Assembly: GCF_014268785.2 (NCBI RefSeq)
Contig: NZ_JABWRD020000003.1
Coordinates: forward strand, 124,001-188,000
Direction of reading: 5' to 3'
Origin: Pseudomonas shirazensis
Lineage (GTDB): Bacteria > Pseudomonadota > Gammaproteobacteria > Pseudomonadales > Pseudomonadaceae
Length of the DNA: 64,000 bases
The translations under genes and the position numbers were made by a program. Below the pieces are notes generated by a model. The model did not search any database and was not told the DNA's origin. It worked only from the letters and a program-made list of their open reading frames with translations. The first letter of the stretch is position 1. Each line of letters begins with the position of its first letter. Shown in pieces: positions 8,026 to 16,438 of the stretch.

Positions 8026-10029
8026 ATGAGTAGTCCCACCCCTGAACTTGCTGACAGCAAGATGCGCATGAATGCCCCGGTGTTCTACTTCGCCGCCAGT
8101 TTTATCCTGCTCTTCGGGCTGGTGGTCATCGTCAACCCCGAGGCTTCCGGTGCCTGGTTGCTGGCCGCGCAAAACTGGGCTGCCAACACGGTGGGCTGGT
8201 ACTACATGCTGGCCATGACCCTGTATCTGGTGTTCGTGGTGGTCACCGCCTTGTCGGGCTACGGCAAGATCAAACTCGGTGCCGACCATGACGAACCCGA
8301 GTTCAGTTACCTGTCCTGGGCCGGCATGCTGTTCGCCGCCGGTATCAGCATCACGCTGTTCTTCTTCTGCGTCTCCGAGCCGCTGACGCACATGCTGCAA
8401 CCGCCCCAGGGCGAGGGCGGCACCGCCGAAGCCGGGCGCGAAGCAATGAAGCTGCTGTTCCTGCACTGGGGCCTGCATGGCTGGGGCGTATTTGCCTTTG
8501 TCGGCATGGCGCTGGCGTACTTTGCCTACCGCCACAACCTGCCGCTGGCGCTGCGTTCGGCGCTGTACCCGCTGATCGGCAAGCGTATCAACGGCCCGAT
8601 CGGTTACGCGGTGGATGGCTTCGGCATCATCGCCACGGTGTTCGGCCTGGGCGCCGACATGGGCTTTGGCGTGCTGCACCTAAACTCCGGCCTGGATTAC
8701 CTGTTCGGCATCCCGCACAGCCAATGGGTGCAGGTCGCGCTGATCACGCTGATGATGGGCGCCGCAGTCGCGGTAGCCGTGGCCGGGGTCGAGAAGGGCG
8801 TGCGGGTGATGTCCGACATCAACCTGTTCCTGGCCTGCGCCCTGCTGCTGTTCGTGCTGTTTGCCGGGCCGACCCAGCACCTGTTCAATACCCTGATCCA
8901 GAACCTCGGTGACTACCTTGGCGCCTTGCCAGGCAAGAGCTTCGACGTCTATGCCTACGGCGAGAACCGCGACTGGCTGGGTGGCTGGACGGTGTTCTAC
9001 TGGGCCTGGTGGATTGCCTGGGCGCCGTTCGTGGGCCTGTTCATCGCGCGGATCTCCCGTGGCCGGACCATTCGTGAATTCGTCTTCGGCGTGCTGTTGA
9101 TCCCGCTTGGTTTCACCCTGGCATGGATGTCGATCTTCGCCAACAGCGCGATGGACCAGGTGCTCAACCACGGCCTGGTCGCGCTCGGTCAGTCGGCGCT
9201 GGAAAACCCGTCGATGAGCCTGTACCTGCTGCTCGAAACCTATCCGTGGAGCAAGGCGGTGATCGCCGTGACGGTGTTCATCAGCTTCGTCTTCTTCGTC
9301 ACCTCGGCCGACTCCGGCACCGTGGTGTTGTCGACCTTGTCGGCGAAGGGCGGCAGCCCTGACGAAGACGGCCCGAACTGGCTGCGGATCTTCTGGGGGG
9401 CGATGACCGCGTTGATCACCAGTGCCTTGCTGTTCGCTGGCAGCATCGACTCGCTGAAGTCGGCGGTGGTGCTGACCTCATTGCCGTTCTCGCTGATCCT
9501 GCTGTGCATGATGTGGGGCCTGCACAAGGCGTTCTACCTTGAGTCGCAGCGGCGTATTGCCCAGTTGCACTCGCTGGCACCGGTCGCGCAGAGCCGCCGT
9601 GGTCGCGGCGGCTGGCGTCAGCGCTTGAGCCAGGCTGTGCACTTCCCATCGCGCGATGAGGTGTACCGCTTCATGGATGACGTGGTGCGCCCGGCGATCA
9701 ATGACGTGCGCGAGGTGTTCGAGCAGAAAGGCCTGGTGCTGATCACCCAGGACGACCCGAGCCACGACAACGTCAGCCTGAAAGTCGGCCATGGTGAAGA
9801 GCAGCCGTTCATCTACCAGGTGCAGATGCGCGGTTATTTCACACCTTCATTCGCCTTGGGCGGGTTGGGCGCGCAAGAGCTGAAAAACCGCCGCTATTAC
9901 CGCGCCGAGGTGCATCTGTCCGAGGGTAGCCAGGATTACGATCTGGTCGGCTACAGCAAGGAGCAGATCATCAACGACATCCTTGACCAGTACGAACGGC
10001 ACATGCAGTTCCTGCACATGGTCAGGTAG
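8026..10029 (+). CDS. betT: BCCT-family betaine/choline/carnitine transporter
   Basis: A 667-residue Na+ or H+ coupled quaternary-amine transporter with 12 membrane helices. Diagnostic residues include the Trp-rich segment FYWAWWIAWAPFVGLFIARI and the substrate-region block GLGADMGFGVLHLNSGLDYL. A hydrophilic C-terminal domain of about 130 residues (from about 530) is typical of the osmoregulated BetT type. It sits alone between epsC and the convergent tauD. Its place in a sulfur region raises the possibility that it imports a sulfur-containing betaine, but sequence alone only supports the BCCT assignment. The ribosome site before the ATG is weak. Confidence 0.88.
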   Translation: MSSPTPELADSKMRMNAPVFYFAASFILLFGLVVIVNPEASGAWLLAAQNWAANTVGWYYMLAMTLYLVFVVVTALSGYGKIKLGADHDEPEFSYLSWAGMLFAAGISITLFFFCVSEPLTHMLQPPQGEGGTAEAGREAMKLLFLHWGLHGWGVFAFVGMALAYFAYRHNLPLALRSALYPLIGKRINGPIGYAVDGFGIIATVFGLGADMGFGVLHLNSGLDYLFGIPHSQWVQVALITLMMGAAVAVAVAGVEKGVRVMSDINLFLACALLLFVLFAGPTQHLFNTLIQNLGDYLGALPGKSFDVYAYGENRDWLGGWTVFYWAWWIAWAPFVGLFIARISRGRTIREFVFGVLLIPLGFTLAWMSIFANSAMDQVLNHGLVALGQSALENPSMSLYLLLETYPWSKAVIAVTVFISFVFFVTSADSGTVVLSTLSAKGGSPDEDGPNWLRIFWGAMTALITSALLFAGSIDSLKSAVVLTSLPFSLILLCMMWGLHKAFYLESQRRIAQLHSLAPVAQSRRGRGGWRQRLSQAVHFPSRDEVYRFMDDVVRPAINDVREVFEQKGLVLITQDDPSHDNVSLKVGHGEEQPFIYQVQMRGYFTPSFALGGLGAQELKNRRYYRAEVHLSEGSQDYDLVGYSKEQIINDILDQYERHMQFLHMVR

Positions 10030-10037
10030 TTGCGTGA

Positions 10038-10056
10038 GGGGCTGCCGGGCAGCCCC
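10038..10056. terminator. Shared hairpin between convergent betT and tauD
   Basis: A 9-bp stem GGGGCTGCC/GGCAGCCCC in the 36-bp gap between the two stop codons. There is no long T-run, but the symmetry could end transcription from either side. Confidence 0.55.
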
Positions 10057-10065
10057 TTGCCTGCG

Positions 10066-10899
10066 CTAGAACGGCGCGTCGCCAAGGATGGTGGCGCGGT
10101 GCATGACCCGCCGCTGCGGGCGGTAGTCATCGACGGCGTAATGCTGGGTCACGCGGTTGTCCCAAAAGGCCACGTCGTTTTCCTGCCAGCGCCAGCGGAT
10201 GCTGTACTCCGGCCGCGTCGCATGGGCAAACAGCAGCTTGAGCAGGGCCTCGCTTTCCTGCTCGTTGAACTCGTTGATGCGCGTGGTAAACCCTTCATTG
10301 ACGAACAACGCCTTGCGCCCGCTGACCGGATGCGTACGCACCACAGGGTGCGTCAGCGGCGGGTTGTTGCGCCGGCTAGCTTCCCAGCGGGCGAGGTCCT
10401 CGGCGGTGGTGCCGAAGCGCTCCAGCGGGAATGACTTGGTGAAGTCATGGGTGGCGGTGAGGCCGTCAAGCATCGTCCGCAGGGGCGCCGACAAGCCTTC
10501 GAATGCCGCTACGCCACTGGCCCACAAGGTATCGCCGCCGTAGGCCGGCAACTGCTTGGCACTCAGTACCGCGCCCAGCGCCGGGGTCGGCAGGAAGGTC
10601 ACGTCGGTGTGCCACACGGCATTGTCGCGCACGTCGGTGACGGCGGTATCGAGGATCAGCACTTGTGGCGTTTCCGGCACATTGGGGTAGATCGGGTGGA
10701 TATGCAGATCACCAAAACGTGCGGCGAAGCGGGCTTGCTGCTGCGGATTGAGCGGCTGCTCGCGGAAGAACAGCACTTGATGCTTGAGCAGCGCCTGCTC
10801 GATGGCGTCGCGTTGTTCGGCTGTGATTTCACGGCTGATGTCGACGCCAGTGATCTGCGCGCCGAGGGCCGGGCTTAACGGAGTGATGGTCAGGCTCAT
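10066..10899 (-). CDS. tauD: Taurine/alpha-ketoglutarate dioxygenase
   Basis: A 277-residue Fe(II)/2-oxoglutarate dioxygenase, the length of E. coli TauD. It hydroxylates taurine so that it breaks down to aminoacetaldehyde and sulfite. The iron facial triad is visible as WHTDVTF (H-x-D, about residues 98-104) and the distal histidine in HYAVDDYRPQRRVMHRATI, which also holds the 2-oxoglutarate-binding Arg. The start at 10899 (MSLTITPLSPALGAQITGVD) matches family N-termini; upstream in-frame sequence does not. It is the last gene of tauABCD. An AtsK-like alkylsulfate dioxygenase is the main alternative. Confidence 0.88.
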   Translation of the reverse strand: MSLTITPLSPALGAQITGVDISREITAEQRDAIEQALLKHQVLFFREQPLNPQQQARFAARFGDLHIHPIYPNVPETPQVLILDTAVTDVRDNAVWHTDVTFLPTPALGAVLSAKQLPAYGGDTLWASGVAAFEGLSAPLRTMLDGLTATHDFTKSFPLERFGTTAEDLARWEASRRNNPPLTHPVVRTHPVSGRKALFVNEGFTTRINEFNEQESEALLKLLFAHATRPEYSIRWRWQENDVAFWDNRVTQHYAVDDYRPQRRVMHRATILGDAPF

Positions 10900-10946
10900 G
10901 GCAGTCTCTTTGTCGGGCGCCGGAGTGCCGGCGTGGTCAGTCGTGG

Positions 10947-11777
10947 TCAGTGGGTCTGGCCGTGCCAAGGCACCAGCTTGCGTTGCAGGGCGCGCAGGCC
11001 CATTTCCAGGGCGAAGGCGATCAGGGCAATCAGCAGGATCCCCAGCACCACCACGTCAGTGACCAGAAACTGCGCCGCTGACTGGACCATGAAGCCGAGG
11101 CCGCTGGTGGCGGCGATCAATTCCGCTGCAACCAGGGTCGACCAGCCGACGCCCAGGCCGATACGCACGCCGGTGAGGATGTCGGGCAGGGCGCTGGGCA
11201 ATACCACATGGCGAATCAGCTGGGCCTTTGTGGCGCCCAGCGACTGCGCTGCGCGCAGTTTGGCCGGGTCGACGGTGCGTACGCCGGTGGCGGTGGCGAT
11301 GGCAATCGGGGCGAAGATCGCCAGAAAGATCAGCAGCACCTTGGACAGCTCACCGATGCCGCACCAGATCACGATCAGCGGCAGGTAGGCCAGCGGCGGA
11401 ATTGGCCGGTAGAACTCGATCAGTGGGTCGAAAATGCCCCGGGCAATGCGGTTGGAGCCGATGGCAATGCCGATCGGGATCGCCGTGAGGATGGCTGCGC
11501 CGAGCGCCAGGCCAATCCGCCCAAGGCTTGCACCCAGGTGCTGCCACAGGCTGGCGTCCATGTAGCCTTGAGTAAGCAGCACCCAGGCTTTGCCGAGGAT
11601 GTCTGCCGGTGGTGGTAGAAACAGCGGTTCGACCAGCTCGGCGGCGGTGACCGCCCACCACAGCAGTAACAGGCTGGCCAGGGTCAGGGCGCTGATCCAG
11701 CGGGTCGACAGTGGTTTGCGCGGCAGCGGTTTGAGGTTGGCTGGTTTGGCGGCCAGCGGCAGTTCGACAGTGCTCAT
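10947..11777 (-). CDS. tauC: Taurine ABC transporter, permease
   Basis: A 276-residue inner-membrane permease with about six helices and the EAA loop RAAQSLGATKAQLIRHVVLP, followed by GVRIGLGVGWSTLVAAELIA, typical of the SsuC/TauC group. Its start overlaps the tauB stop by 4 bp (ATGA). It pairs with TauB and TauA to import taurine under sulfate starvation. Confidence 0.9.
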   Translation of the reverse strand: MSTVELPLAAKPANLKPLPRKPLSTRWISALTLASLLLLWWAVTAAELVEPLFLPPPADILGKAWVLLTQGYMDASLWQHLGASLGRIGLALGAAILTAIPIGIAIGSNRIARGIFDPLIEFYRPIPPLAYLPLIVIWCGIGELSKVLLIFLAIFAPIAIATATGVRTVDPAKLRAAQSLGATKAQLIRHVVLPSALPDILTGVRIGLGVGWSTLVAAELIAATSGLGFMVQSAAQFLVTDVVVLGILLIALIAFALEMGLRALQRKLVPWHGQTH

Positions 11778-12568
11778 GCTGAGTGCTCCCGGCGGGCGTC
11801 TTCGCGTTGCGAGAAGACTCTCGCCAGCACGTGTTCGCGTGTTTCGATAAAACGCGGGTCGGACTTGATCGCCCGCGCCGATTCGCCGGCGGCGTAGCGT
11901 TGGCCGAAGTCCAGTTGCAGGCGTTCGACGACACGGCCCGGGTTGGGCGCAAGCAGCACCAGCTCGCTGGCGAGAAACACCGCCTCTTCGATGTCATGGG
12001 TAATCAGGAATACCGGTTTGGCTGTGCGTTGCCACACCTGCAGCAACAACTCCTGCATCTGCTCGCGGGTAAACGCATCGAGGGCGCCGAACGGCTCGTC
12101 CATCAACAGCACACGCGGGTTGGCGGCCAGGGCGCGAGCCAGGCCGACGCGCTGCTTCTGGCCGCCCGAAAGCTGCCAGATGCGCCGCTCGGCGAAACCT
12201 GCGAGGTCGACCAGTGCGAGCATTTCGCGCGCCTTGGCTTCGCGCTCGGCACGGCTTACGCCGGCCAGCTCCAGGCCAAAGGCGACGTTGCCGAGCACGT
12301 TTTGCCAGGGCAGCAGGGCGTCGTCCTGAAACACCACGCCGCGCTCGGCACTCGGGCCTTGCACCGGCACGCCGTCGAGGCTGATACGGCCAGCACTGGG
12401 AGGCACGAAGCCGGCGATCAGGTTGAGCAGCGAGGTCTTGCCGCTGCCCGATGGCCCAAGGGCCACCAGCAGCTGGCGCGGGCCCAGGCTCAGGTTGATA
12501 TCGGCCAGCACCGGGGTGTCGGCACCGGGGTACTGTGCGCTGATGCGCTCCAGCTCGAGCAAGGCCAT
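11774..12568 (-). CDS. tauB: Taurine ABC transporter, ATP-binding protein
   Basis: A 264-residue ABC ATPase. Walker A is GPSGSGKTS (about residues 38-46), the signature LSGGQKQRVGLARAL, Walker B RVLLMDEPFGALDAF, and the switch His in FLITHDIEEAVF. It shares more with TauB than with the window's own SsuB. It lies between tauA (13-bp gap) and tauC (4-bp overlap). Confidence 0.9.
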   Translation of the reverse strand: MALLELERISAQYPGADTPVLADINLSLGPRQLLVALGPSGSGKTSLLNLIAGFVPPSAGRISLDGVPVQGPSAERGVVFQDDALLPWQNVLGNVAFGLELAGVSRAEREAKAREMLALVDLAGFAERRIWQLSGGQKQRVGLARALAANPRVLLMDEPFGALDAFTREQMQELLLQVWQRTAKPVFLITHDIEEAVFLASELVLLAPNPGRVVERLQLDFGQRYAAGESARAIKSDPRFIETREHVLARVFSQREDARREHSA

Positions 12569-12581
12569 GACGGGCTCCGGA

Positions 12582-13553
12582 TCAGTTGGGCAGGTATTTG
12601 GCGGTGACGTATGGGGCGTAGTCAGGCAGAACGGCGTCGACCTTGCCTTGCTCCTTGAGGAAGGCTGCGGTGTTGCTCAGGGCCTGGGTGGTCGGCGCGC
12701 CGAGGGCGCGGGTCTGGTCGGCGGCCAGCGGGTAGACGTTGCCTTGCAGCAGCACCGGGATATCGCTGCTCTTGGCGCCCGAGAGCTTGGCCAGCTTGGC
12801 GACGTTGTCCGGGTTGGCCAGCCAGGCTGCCGGGTCCTTGCGGTAGTCGGCGTAGGCATCCAGGGTGACCTTGGCGAAGGCCTTGACCACGTCCGGGTGC
12901 TTGGCGGCAAAGTCTTTGCGTACGATCCAGGCGTCGAAGGTCGGCGCGCCTTTTTGTGCCAGCTCACCGGAGGTGATCAGCACCTTGCCGTTCTCCTTGG
13001 CGACGCCCAGCGCTGGGTCCCAGACATAGGTGGCGTCAATATCGCCACGCTTCCAGGCGGCGATGATGGCCGGCGGGGCGAGGTTGAGGATCTGCACCTT
13101 GGACGCATCGATGTTCCACGCTTTGAGCGCAGCGAGCAGGCTGTAGTGGCCGGTCGAAACGAACGGTACGGCGACCTTTTTGCCGATCAGGTCCTGCGGG
13201 GTCTTGATGCTGTCGCGGGCAACCAGCGCTTCACCGGCGCCGATCTGGGTGGCGATCAAAAAGGTTTCGACCGGCAGCTTGCGGGTCGCGGCTGCGGCCA
13301 GCGGGCTGGAGCCGAGGTAGCCGATCTGTACATCGCCCGAGGCCACGGCAGTGATCACGTCGGCGCCGTTATCGAATTTGCGCCAGTCGATATCGGCCTT
13401 GCTGGCTTTTTCGTAGGCGCCATCGACTTGGGCCACCTTGGCTGGGTCAACGGTGGTCTGGTAGGCCACGGTGAGGTCAGCGGCCTGGGCCAACCAGCTG
13501 CTGCTGGCGAGGGTCAGGGCGGCGAACAGGCGCAGCGGAGCGTGCGGGATCAT
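12582..13553 (-). CDS. tauA: Taurine ABC transporter, periplasmic binding protein
   Basis: A 323-residue solute-binding protein with a signal peptide cleaved near residue 24 (SWLAQA-ADL). The mature N-terminus DLTVAYQTTVDPAKVAQVDG and the block GDVQIGYLGSSPLAAAATRK are TauA-like. The ATG at 13553 is preceded by GAGAGG at a good distance; an in-frame start 7 codons upstream lacks this. It is the first gene of tauABCD, facing away from the porin gene across a 488-bp regulatory gap. Confidence 0.9.
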   Translation of the reverse strand: MIPHAPLRLFAALTLASSSWLAQAADLTVAYQTTVDPAKVAQVDGAYEKASKADIDWRKFDNGADVITAVASGDVQIGYLGSSPLAAAATRKLPVETFLIATQIGAGEALVARDSIKTPQDLIGKKVAVPFVSTGHYSLLAALKAWNIDASKVQILNLAPPAIIAAWKRGDIDATYVWDPALGVAKENGKVLITSGELAQKGAPTFDAWIVRKDFAAKHPDVVKAFAKVTLDAYADYRKDPAAWLANPDNVAKLAKLSGAKSSDIPVLLQGNVYPLAADQTRALGAPTTQALSNTAAFLKEQGKVDAVLPDYAPYVTAKYLPN

Positions 13554-14041
13554 GGGTTTGCCTCTCGTCAGCAATCTGGGTAGTGGATGATGAGAGACTA
13601 AATGATCTAAGAATTGTCAAATAAATAACTTTTTTGCATTAGCTTAGGCTCCAGAAGTTCCGCAGCCAGTGACCCACGGCTGGCGCATCACCTATTCACT
13701 GCTACGCTTGCCCGGCCTAGAGCAAAAGGAAATAAGGTTATGAGCAAACGTTTGCAAATAACCTAAAGCTCTTAAGGGCCCCTGCCGATACCGCAAATGG
13801 TAGTAAAGGTTCCTATGATATGCCGCAATAGTCTTAGCGATTCATAAAACAGTCATTTTGGATTTATAGGATTGTCATTATCCTGTAGCCCAGGGGGGCG
13901 GCTTAGACCTTAGTCGTGAAACGTTCGGAAATGATTGACTGGACGGTCACGCTCTGCGACTAAATCGCCAGTCCATGGTGAGTGGGGCAATAGACCTCGC
14001 CGCCACTGATATACAAAAATTAGAACGTAGAGGAGCAAAAC
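13554..14041. promoter_or_regulatory. Divergent control region between tauA and the OprD-type porin
   Basis: No gene fits in these 488 bp. The tauA side is AT-rich and contains a consensus-like TTGACA (complement of 13615-13620) next to an AAATAAATAAC block of the sort found at CysB-controlled promoters; no good -10 follows it. A long palindrome lies at 13735-13764 (separate entry). The porin side has an 80-bp leader ending in the ribosome site GAGGAG before 14042. Confidence 0.5.
13735..13764. promoter_or_regulatory. 30-bp near-perfect palindrome with LacI-type core
   Basis: The arms AGGTTAT (13735-13741) and ATAACCT (13758-13764) flank a perfect 12-bp core GCAAACGTTTGC (13744-13755). Thirteen of 15 base pairs match across the dyad. 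The core resembles LacI/PurR-family operators, but no such regulator is in the window. Confidence 0.6.
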
Positions 14042-15388
14042 ATGTACAAGTCAAGCCTGGCTCTGGCCGTGGCACTGGGGGTTCTCGCCCAACAAGCAGG
14101 TGCTGCTGGCTTCGTCGAGGACAGCAAGCTGTCCGTAAGCTCGCGTACCATGTACTTCAACAACGATAACCGTGAAGCCGGCGGCAACAAGCCACGTCCT
14201 GACAACCGCGAGTCGGGTCAGGGCTTCAAGCTTGACTTCATTTCCGGCTTCACCGAAGGCACCGTTGGTTTTGGTGTAGATGCTCAGGCGCTGTGGGGCA
14301 TCCACCTGGACGGCGGCAAGGGCTACCATCCTGATGGCAGCAGCTTCTTCCCAAGCGACTCCGACGGTTCGTCCGAGAAGCAATGGGCACGCTTCGGCGC
14401 CAACGCCAAGGCTCGTTTCTCCAAGACCGAAGCTCACTTCGGTAGCGCGCTGGCGCCAGCCTTGCCGATCCTGGTTGCCAACGATGGCCGTCTGCTGCCG
14501 CAGACCTTCGAAGGTGCCACCATTTCCTCCAAGGAAATCGACAACCTGACCATCAACGCTGGTCAGATGACTCACGCCATGGGCCGTGCGTCCAGCAACC
14601 GGACTGGTCTGTCGGTCAACGGTGCTACCGCTGACAGCAACAAGTTCCGCTACGGTGGTCTGGACTACAAGCTCACCCCAGACCTGACCCTGCAGTACTA
14701 CTACTCGAACCTGGAAGACTTCTACAAGCAGCACTTCCTGGGCGCGACTCACGTCTTCAAGATCGCTGACGACCAGTCGTTCAAAACCGACCTGCGCTAC
14801 TTCGACAGCAGCAGCGACGGCAAAAACGGCAACGGCGGTGGTTACAACTTCAACAACAACAGTGGCTACGCCAAGAACGTAGGCGAGGTCGACAACAAGA
14901 CCTGGTCTGCCATGTTCACCTACTCCCTGGGTGGTCATGCCTTCTTGCTCGGTCATCAACGCGTCAGCGATGACGGCGGTTTCGTCTGGTTGAACCAAGG
15001 TTCGGTACGTGATGGCAATGGCCGTCCGGAAGGCGCAGGTGGCGCGAGCTTCTACCTGTTCACCGACAGCATGATCAACCAGTTCGCCAAGGCCGGTGAA
15101 AACACCACCTTCGGTCAGTACTCGTATGACTTCGCGCGCGTTGGCGTGCCGGGTCTGAAAGCGGCTGTTTCCTACCTGCGCGGTGAAGATGGCCGCAACG
15201 CCAACGGCAACGGCACCTTCTCTGAATGGGAACGCGACGCCCGGATCGACTACGTGATCCAGCAAGGCACCCTGAAAGGCCTGGGCGCTACCCTGCGCCA
15301 TGGTATGTACCGCGGCACTGGCACCAGCTCGCTGGCTGACCAGGACCAGACCCGCTTCATCGTCAACTACACTTACGCTTTCAAGTAA
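14042..15388 (+). CDS. OprD-family outer-membrane porin (OprE-like)
   Basis: A 448-residue porin with a signal peptide cut near residue 21 (QQAGA-AGF). The mature start GFVEDSKLSVSSRTMYFNND and the block GSALAPALPILVANDGRLLP followed by QTFEGATISSKEIDNLTINA mark the OprD family; the C-terminus ends in aromatic/hydrophobic FIVNYTYAFK as beta-barrel proteins do. OprD porins carry small anionic or amphoteric solutes. Its location between the tau and lsfA-ssu genes suggests a route for sulfonates through the outer membrane, which is inference. A strong terminator follows. Confidence 0.9.
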   Translation: MYKSSLALAVALGVLAQQAGAAGFVEDSKLSVSSRTMYFNNDNREAGGNKPRPDNRESGQGFKLDFISGFTEGTVGFGVDAQALWGIHLDGGKGYHPDGSSFFPSDSDGSSEKQWARFGANAKARFSKTEAHFGSALAPALPILVANDGRLLPQTFEGATISSKEIDNLTINAGQMTHAMGRASSNRTGLSVNGATADSNKFRYGGLDYKLTPDLTLQYYYSNLEDFYKQHFLGATHVFKIADDQSFKTDLRYFDSSSDGKNGNGGGYNFNNNSGYAKNVGEVDNKTWSAMFTYSLGGHAFLLGHQRVSDDGGFVWLNQGSVRDGNGRPEGAGGASFYLFTDSMINQFAKAGENTTFGQYSYDFARVGVPGLKAAVSYLRGEDGRNANGNGTFSEWERDARIDYVIQQGTLKGLGATLRHGMYRGTGTSSLADQDQTRFIVNYTYAFK

Positions 15389-15402
15389 GTCGTAGCTGCA
15401 CC

Positions 15403-15434
15403 GAAAAGAGCCTCGCCTAGTGCGAGGCTTTTTT
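15403..15434 (+). terminator. Rho-independent terminator of the porin gene
   Basis: The stem AGCCTCGC/GCGAGGCT is followed by TTTTT, and AAAAG lies before it. Confidence 0.85.
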
Positions 15435-15466
15435 ATGCCTGTAATTCGTAATGCATTCTAGTTATA

Positions 15467-15484
15467 AATAAATCAATATTTATT
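15467..15484. promoter_or_regulatory. AT-rich dyad upstream of lsfA
   Basis: AATAAAT-CAAT-ATTTATT lies 63 bp before the lsfA start in a strongly AT-rich stretch. It is a candidate site for a LysR-type sulfur regulator such as CysB; similar AATAAA blocks occur before tauA and ssuE. Confidence 0.4.
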
Positions 15485-15546
15485 CTTTTTAATCCTTTTC
15501 GATTGCAGGCACATTGGACCCATAACGCAGACACAGGAGCCGTACC

Positions 15547-16185
15547 ATGAGCCTCAAACTCGGCGACATCGCCCCCGATTTCGAACAGGATTCCAGCGAA
15601 GGCAAGATTCGCTTCCATGAGTGGCTGGGCAATAGCTGGGGCGTGCTGTTCTCGCACCCTGCCGACTTCACCCCGGTGTGCACCACCGAGCTGGGCCTGA
15701 CCGCCAAGCTCAAGGACGACTTCGCCAAGCGCGGGGTCAAAGCCATCGCCCTGTCGGTCGACCCGGTCGATTCGCACCACAAGTGGATCGATGACATCAA
15801 TGAAACCCAGAACACCGTGGTCAACTTCCCGATCATTGCCGATGCCGATCGCAAGGTCTCCGACCTGTACGACCTGATCCACCCCAACGCCAACGACACC
15901 CTCACCGTGCGCTCGCTGTTCGTCATCGACCCGAACAAGAAGGTGCGCCTGACCATTACCTATCCGGCCAGCACCGGGCGCAACTTCAACGAAATCCTGC
16001 GGGTGATCGACTCGCTGCAGCTGACCGACAACTACAAGGTCGCCACGCCAGGCAACTGGCAGGATGGCGACGAGGTAGTGATCGTGCCCTCGCTCAAGGA
16101 TGAAGCTGAAATCAAGGAACGCTTCCCCAAAGGCTATCGCGCCGTGAAGCCCTACCTGCGCCTGACACCGCAGCCCAACCGCTGA
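15547..16185 (+). CDS. lsfA: 1-Cys peroxiredoxin, sulfate-starvation induced
   Basis: A 212-residue Prx6-type peroxiredoxin that reduces hydrogen peroxide and organic peroxides. The peroxidatic Cys is residue 45 in HPADFTPVCTTE; the family C-terminal dimer domain (PAST-GRNFNEILRVIDSLQL, then LTPQPNR) is present and no resolving cysteine is evident. In P. putida LsfA is made during growth on organosulfur compounds instead of sulfate. A terminator separates it from ssuE, so it forms its own unit. It probably protects cells when FMNH2 monooxygenases and low thiol pools raise peroxide. Confidence 0.95.
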   Translation: MSLKLGDIAPDFEQDSSEGKIRFHEWLGNSWGVLFSHPADFTPVCTTELGLTAKLKDDFAKRGVKAIALSVDPVDSHHKWIDDINETQNTVVNFPIIADADRKVSDLYDLIHPNANDTLTVRSLFVIDPNKKVRLTITYPASTGRNFNEILRVIDSLQLTDNYKVATPGNWQDGDEVVIVPSLKDEAEIKERFPKGYRAVKPYLRLTPQPNR

Positions 16186-16231
16186 ATACAGAATCCTCGT
16201 TGCACATGCTCTTAGCCAAGCAGGGATATTC

Positions 16232-16256
16232 GGGCCGCTCATGCGGCCCTTTTTTA
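16232..16256 (+). terminator. Rho-independent terminator of lsfA
   Basis: Stem GGGCCGC-TCAT-GCGGCCC followed by a run of T residues (16250-16255). Confidence 0.85.
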
Positions 16257-16438
16257 TTCGCCCCACGTACGGCCGCTCCTACATAGAATTGTGCGAGGCT
16301 TGGCTTTATATTCATTAAAAGAATAAACAAATGAAAAAATATGATTTATAGATATATGTGAACTGCTGTTAAGGTCACTTACATCAAGCGGGACCACTAC
16401 TGAACAGGCCCCGCCACGAATCGAAGGAAGCGTTGCTC
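16257..16438 (+). promoter_or_regulatory. ssu operon promoter region
   Basis: This 182-bp gap between the lsfA terminator and ssuE is very AT-rich at 16300-16365, with TTCATT and AATGAA arms separated by 13 bases. It must hold the ssuEADCBF promoter. I could not place unambiguous -35/-10 elements. Confidence 0.45.
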
